The notes below the pieces were generated by a model. It was given only the letters and a program-made list of their open reading frames with translations. It was not told where the DNA came from and searched no databases. Made by a program: the position numbers and the translations under genes. DNA of 64,000 nucleotides from Isoetes taiwanensis (taxonomy: Eukaryota > Streptophyta > Lycopodiopsida > Isoetales > Isoetaceae): positions 2,712,077-2,776,076 of the forward strand of contig JAJEKV010000053.1 in the NCBI GenBank assembly GCA_021234155.1, written 5' to 3'. Below are positions 60,230-64,000 of this stretch, piece after piece. Position 1 is the first letter of the stretch; each line of letters begins with the position of its first letter.

Positions 60230-60259
60230 AAATAAGTGCGTTTCATTTTAAACTTTGTT
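60230..60259 (-). repeat. Right terminal inverted repeat of copy B
   Basis: It is the reverse complement of the left end with one mismatch, followed by the ACTA duplication. Inward similarity to the copy A left end continues for several hundred bases (60,259 back to about 59,590, against 46,403 to 47,068). Confidence 0.93.
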
Positions 60260-60414
60260 ACTAGGCTGGGGACACTTTTGGACAAGCAAAATTTTACTTT
60301 GTGCATAGCAGATATGCCATACGGCTTCAAAATTAAAGATAGCACCTTCGATGATGAAGCCTTCACGCACGTGCAAGTTCGTGCTTTTTTGGACGGGCTA
60401 AAGGATATCACGAT

Positions 60415-61464
60415 CAGGGATCGGTTCAATACTGTATACGTTTTATACTCAATACGTATTATTCGAATAATACGGCACTAATTTGAAATATAATACATCA
60501 AAAATATGGCAAAAAAAAATTCCGGCGTCGGAAATTTTTTGGCGTAAAACAAAACCGGTTTAAACTACGCTGAAACTCTTCGGCGATAGCTTAAACCTTG
60601 TTTCCCTTATTTTTACGTAAAGCGAAACTGAAGGTTTAAACTACAAAACTTCCATAGCATAGCGAAGGTTCGGCATCTCAGCTCTCCTCTGCACTTGCTA
60701 TACGTGATTCTGATCCTTCTGCTGCATGTGGTCGCTTTGCTCCACTTCAGTGGGCTGATTTAGCTGAAGATAATACTGTCTTGTCGAAGGACCAAGTTAC
60801 ATCTTCAAACTCTCCTGAGATTCCGGTAATTATATCGGATTTGACGCCATTACAGATTGAGTGCGGTTAGACTCTTAAGCAGACCTTATCTCCTTTTACT
60901 TATCTAGTATGGAGTAAGCACATGGTGTCGCAGGCTCGTGTTCCAGCAGCATCTTCTTGTGTTTACACAACTAGATGAGAAATATTCATTTTGTACTTAT
61001 TCTTGCTCATTAATAAACTTTTTGTTCGTCCTTCAAAAAAAATAAAAATAAAAAATAAAAAAAAATTGGCATTTCCTTTTTTTTTTTTTATTTTCCTTGT
61101 AAAGCAGTTATTTAAACTTCTGCTGAAGAAGATTTTGCTTACGCGAAAAAAAAAAATTCAAAAAAAAAGATTTGAATTTCGGCGTTTAAACCCAAAAACT
61201 TTTTTTCGTTTAGCAAAAGCTGAAGGTTTTGCTTATCACGATCTTCGGTTGCTTATCGCGATTTTTTTTTTTTTTTTAAGTTTCGCGTACGCTTACGCGA
61301 AAAAAGTTTCGCGTAAGCGAAACTAAAGGTTTCGCTTACGCAAAAAAAAATTTTTCCGGCCGGTAGGTTAAAAATACAAAAAATACATATTTAACCTAAA
61401 AATACGTATTTTTGGACTTTATACATCTGGAAAAATAATTTTGTACGTACAGAACCTATCCCTG
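60415..61464. mobile_element. hAT-like non-autonomous element in exon 5 of copy A
   Basis: The termini CAGGGATCGGTTC and the reverse complement of CAGGGATAGGTTC face inward. The flanks are ATCACGAT (60,407-60,414) and GTCACGAT (61,465-61,472), an 8-bp duplication with one mismatch. Removing it restores the exon reading AAGGATATCACGATATCAGC. Both the 8-bp duplication and CAGGG ends fit hAT. The interior has no transposase, only GTTTAAAC- and GCGAAAC-type inverted repeats (61,185-61,345) and a nested retroposon. Confidence 0.85.
60672..61067 (+). mobile_element. Short poly-A retroposon nested in the hAT-like element
   Basis: GGCATCTC (60,672-60,679) and GGCATTTC (61,068-61,075) flank about 390 bp ending in an A-rich tail (61,035-61,065). 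A 60-codon frame inside (RFAPLQWADLAEDNTVLSKD) resembles the start of plant LINE ORF1 proteins. It is probably a fragment of a LINE. Confidence 0.6.
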
Positions 61465-61590
61465 GTCACGATATCAGCAAACTGGAGGGTTATCATTTTT
61501 CATTCCGACCTGCAGACGATGTCGGTGCTTAAACCTATGGGAGCGGTCTGTAACGCCGGCTTCGAAAACTGCGTTTGGTAAGCTTTAAAT

Positions 61591-62856
61591 TTATTAGCAT
61601 TCTGCAGGATGGAGCATCTTCTCCTGCGGCGCTGTTGTTGCAGTCTCTTCGCCATTGTGTGGCATTCGGGAAGCCGTCTGTGCATGTGGAGTTGCCTTTG
61701 GCACTGTTGTATGGTCTCTGGCCTTTCCCACATGCATCCCCTTTTCTCACAGGAGTGTTGCGGGCTTGGGATCATGTGTGTGTGCTCTTCTTGCTAGATT
61801 ATGCCTCAGTTTATCACCACTCTTCTCCTTTCTTGTGGGTTCCTCTACCCCCTGCGCACTTGCCCGTGCATGCTTTCCTTGGCGCGAGCCCGTTGGGCGG
61901 ACTCTTTGTGCTCACCTTGGAGGATTGGTATTGGGGTGGTCAGCTAGCCGTGGGAGTTCTTTTGAGCTGGCTTTACGCTGAGGCGTGGCCAGGGCTATCA
62001 CGGGAACCGCGTGGCGGTATTCAACTTCACATACCTATAGTCCCTCGGGGATGATGTGGTGGTGCGGGTTTGGAAGGTTCATCCTGATGTTGTGTCTTCT
62101 TGCTTTGTGCGGTCTTCTTCACCAGGGTCTGGCCATTCATGACACCACTTGCCCCCTTCCAGCAAGCGGTCTCTGCGACTTCGGGGTTCGATGGCCTTCG
62201 GTTTGGGCGTGGACATGGAGCTCACTTCCCCACCAAAGTTAGGGTGCTTACGTGGCGGGGTGATGCCTGCATTGTATCGGGGGTGAATGCCCTTGTGAGT
62301 CGGTTTAGGCGGGTGTGAGCCCTCTCGCCCTTGTTGTGGCCTTCATCATGAGGCGTGGGCATTATGCGGTTTTATGCCCTCACTTGCCCGGTGCACAGGG
62401 GATTGGGTTAGGGCTCTCTGTTTGAATTGAGATTGACTAGCCGGCGATTCTTTTGCTTCATATTATCACGGTGCTTGGCAGCTCTTGCGGCGAAAGAAAC
62501 CTACATCTGTCGCGTGGCTTGGTTGGTGTAGCTGATTTGGAAGCGGCGGTTGTGGATCTTTTAGGGGATTCGGCGACTGCGGCCTCTCGATTCTAGACTC
62601 ATGTACAAGCTATTTCAAAGCTTTCTGGTGTTCCCGGGAGTAGTAGAGCGGAAGTTTGCCATTTGGCGGGACTTCTTGGGTGTTGTAGATGGTGATGGTC
62701 GGTTTGTACAGCAATAGAGTTGCAGTTTTTCTGTGAGTTTGTTGTGGAGTGTCGAGGTATCGCTGTCTCTTTGGGGCAGTTCTCCTTCCTCCTCACTTGC
62801 TTTGTAACATTACCATTCTTTTAATATATTGATGACACAGTTCTTCAAAAAAAAAA
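61591..62856 (+). mobile_element. GC-rich retroposon (LINE-like) in intron 5 of copy A
   Basis: This insert interrupts the intron between GTAAGCTTTAAATTTATT and the palindrome array. It ends with CAGTTCTTC plus an A-run (62,847-62,856), like the 3' end of a non-LTR element. Approximate flanking repeats are TTTATTAGC and TTTTATTGC. Its GC content is clearly higher than the surroundings. Overlapping open frames (for example 61,575-62,054) lack a motif I recognise, so the family is uncertain. Confidence 0.6.
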
Positions 62857-62888
62857 TTTTATTGCTTTTCTATTTACTGTAACTCCAT

Positions 62889-63049
62889 GGTATAAATTTA
62901 TACCACAGTTGCCTTAAGGTTTAAATTCATACGGATGGATCAATCGTGGTATAAGTTTACACAGCAAAGCAACCTTCGTATAAATTCATACGACATGGCA
63001 CCGTGGTATAAATTTATACAGCAAGGCAACCGTGGTATAAATTTATACC
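62889..63049. repeat. Palindrome array in copy A intron 5
   Basis: Palindromes near 62,889, 62,950, 63,004 and 63,034, plus diverged units (TAAATTCATACG), lie in the same intron that carries the copy B array at 52,747-52,909. Confidence 0.9.
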
Positions 63050-63787
63050 TCCACACCACTGGGCTAACTTATTTTTATTGTTTTCTTCCTACTAATTTTT
63101 AATTGATGTATTGTTTGGCAGGCTAAAAACGAACGTCAAGGGTCATGGTGGTGGTCCGCGCTTAGTGAGCTGTTTTGAGCATTTCCATATAGGTTTTTAC
63201 AGCACGGACGCCAAAAAGACCATGGCTCATTTCAATATACAGAATGAGAAGATCCCTCCCTGCAATGCTTTTTCAAGACCGGCTGTTTACGCAAAAGTTA
63301 AGAGACCCACGAGACAAAGGCGTTGTGGTGTCCCATTATCGAAAACCACGAGGCTTATTAATAACTTAATACGATGGTTTTCGCCCGACCGGATTTTGGA
63401 TGCTTTTTTCGAACAGGCACCACGGCAATTTATTTATATAAAGCGGTGGGCTATAATGTTGTCTCTGTCGACATACACCCTAATAAAATAAGTTTCATCA
63501 GGACCAGGATAAGCTCTTGTGAATCCTTTCCTGATGAAAACGAGGAACCGGGAGCAAAGAACGGTGCTGGCGATGTTAAAGGCACTTATACAGAAATCTA
63601 GCCTCCTATTACGGGGAGAAAAGACGAGGAGGTGGAGTTTGTCGACCTGGAGCCTGTGCCGGAGAAACTGCCTGCGCCAATAGGATTGGAATCAGAAGTA
63701 GGCGTCTCCGCTGTTGTGTCCTCGCAAGAGCCAGATCCTAAGGGGTACGAGAGTCCTGTGGACTGGGAAGAGCCACCTCCCGTATGA

Positions 63788-64000
63788 GTTTATACAGACA
63801 GAATTATAAACTTCTTTCATTGTAAACTATGTGCTAAGAATTATAATATATTTTGATGAAAATTTTTAAACTGAAAGCTTTGTCTCTTCAACAATGCTTA
63901 ATTAGAACAACTCTTTCTTGCTCCATGATTTCACACTCTTTGTCTTTCATATGTTTGATTTTATTAGTACTTATATTAAGCTTGCAAAAAGACAAACTAT
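63788..64000. other. 3' flank of copy A methyltransferase gene
   Basis: It is homologous, in opposite orientation, to 51,770-51,979 of copy B (TAAACTATGTGCTAAGAA, AAGCTTTGTCTCTTCAACA). The similarity shows that copy A continues past the window edge toward its right terminus. Confidence 0.9.

Larger units (their letters stand above)
51502..60259. mobile_element. Methyltransferase transposon, copy B (complete, 8,758 bp)
   Basis: Terminal inverted repeats of at least 30 bp (left AACAAGGTTTAAAATG..., right the reverse complement of AACAAAGTTTAAAATG...) are flanked by ACTA at 51,498-51,501 and 60,260-60,263. Removing the element restores the reading GATTGCACTAGGCTGGGG of methyltransferase exon 5 in copy A. 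Inside are two divergent genes, at 51,980-55,686 (minus) and 56,708-59,846 (plus), with a palindrome-rich region between their starts. All components recur in copy A, so both genes belong to the element. I cannot place it in a named superfamily. Confidence 0.93.
49871..63787 (+). pseudogene. ParB-like/DNA methyltransferase gene, copy A (interrupted)
   Basis: Exons homologous to copy B on the plus strand: partial exon 2 (49,871-50,487), exon 3 (50,843-51,055), exon 4 (51,119-51,257), exon 5 in three pieces (51,317-51,501; 60,264-60,414; 61,473-61,577) and exon 6 (63,122-63,787). GT-AG borders match copy B. The ParB-like part (VSPLVVMVDRSQCNQLKDYR, GGTHSYKARKELSQEE), motif IV (ADMPYGF) and C-terminal motif I (FFRTGTTAIYLYKA, in a shifted frame near 63,400) are present. 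Exon 1 and the start of exon 2 are deleted. Besides the insertions there are a frameshift before 51,490 and a TAG at 63,600 where copy B has CAG. It is non-functional, but it preserves motif I better than copy B. Confidence 0.88.
46403..64000. mobile_element. Methyltransferase transposon, copy A (right end outside window)
   Basis: The left terminus AACAAAGTTTAAATTGAAAC at 46,403 matches both ends of copy B. From left to right it holds the putative transposase gene (minus strand, 3' part only) and the ParB-methyltransferase gene (plus strand). About 4.2 kb are missing relative to copy B; the deletion joins the two genes at about 49,870. Copy A is interrupted by a LINE (47,083-49,349), by copy B (51,502-60,259), by a hAT-like element (60,415-61,464) and by another retroposon (about 61,591-62,856). 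By analogy with copy B the right end should lie near 64,265. The base quartet before the left end is TAAT (46,399-46,402). Confidence 0.88.

Noticed and set aside
51502..60259. Alternative reading of copy B as a giant-virus or DIRS-type insertion because of the methyltransferase
   Set aside because: No capsid, polymerase, tyrosine recombinase or reverse transcriptase is present. Short inverted termini with a 4-bp duplication indicate a cut-and-paste DNA transposon.
60991..61326. 111-codon Lys/Phe-rich plus-strand frame
   Set aside because: It is built from A- and T-runs at the retroposon tail and the inverted repeats of the hAT-like element.

Overview
The window looks like repeat-dense nuclear DNA from a land plant with a large, AT-rich genome. 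The evidence is a Copia fragment, a LINE with a plant-type zf-RVT domain, a plant Jerky/pogo-type transposase, a UDP-glycosyltransferase PSPG box, an eight-cysteine lipid-transfer-like protein and short GT-AG introns. I would guess a seed-free lineage (fern, lycophyte or bryophyte), but the sequence does not prove this. Small indels break almost every reading frame, so some breaks may be assembly or basecalling errors.

Layout. 1-11,515: a satellite of about 37 monomers of roughly 310 bp, each with matches to the A and B boxes of RNA polymerase III. 11,516-13,265: a decayed Copia gag-integrase fragment. 13.3-35.0 kb: exon-like host pieces and a 4.05-kb tandem duplication whose first copy (15,372-18,378 plus 29,436-30,478) is split by an 11,057-bp transposon (18,379-29,435). 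That element has perfect 27-bp terminal inverted repeats and a 4-bp target duplication. The second duplicate (30,978-35,026) preserves its empty site. 35.4-39.3 kb: a minus-strand multi-exon gene of unknown function. 41.8-42.1 kb: a small lipid-transfer-like gene with an early stop. 44.4-46.4 kb: a Jerky/pogo transposase pseudogene.

The most notable region is 46,403-64,000. It holds two copies of one DNA transposon family, one nested inside the other. Copy B (51,502-60,259, 8,758 bp) is complete, with inverted repeats beginning AACAARGTTTAAAATG and an ACTA target duplication. It carries two divergent genes. On the minus strand is a six-exon gene for a ParB-like domain followed by an amino-type DNA methyltransferase (motif IV DIPY, then a C-terminal FSGxGT motif I). 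On the plus strand is a gene with proline-rich repeats, a DUF7869-like putative DDE domain (LDNTTRENKN, GHTHDQIDRMF) and a C-terminal chromo/tudor-like module. Between the genes are 11 copies of the palindrome GGTATAAATTTATACC spaced about 31.7 bp apart, and further arrays sit in two introns.

Copy A (46,403 to beyond the window end) has the same genes but lost about 4.2 kb internally. It was then hit by a LINE, by copy B itself (inside methyltransferase exon 5), by a hAT-like element and by a second retroposon. Each of these insertions except the last, whose edges are approximate, can be dated relative to the others from target duplications and intact paralogous sites inside the window.
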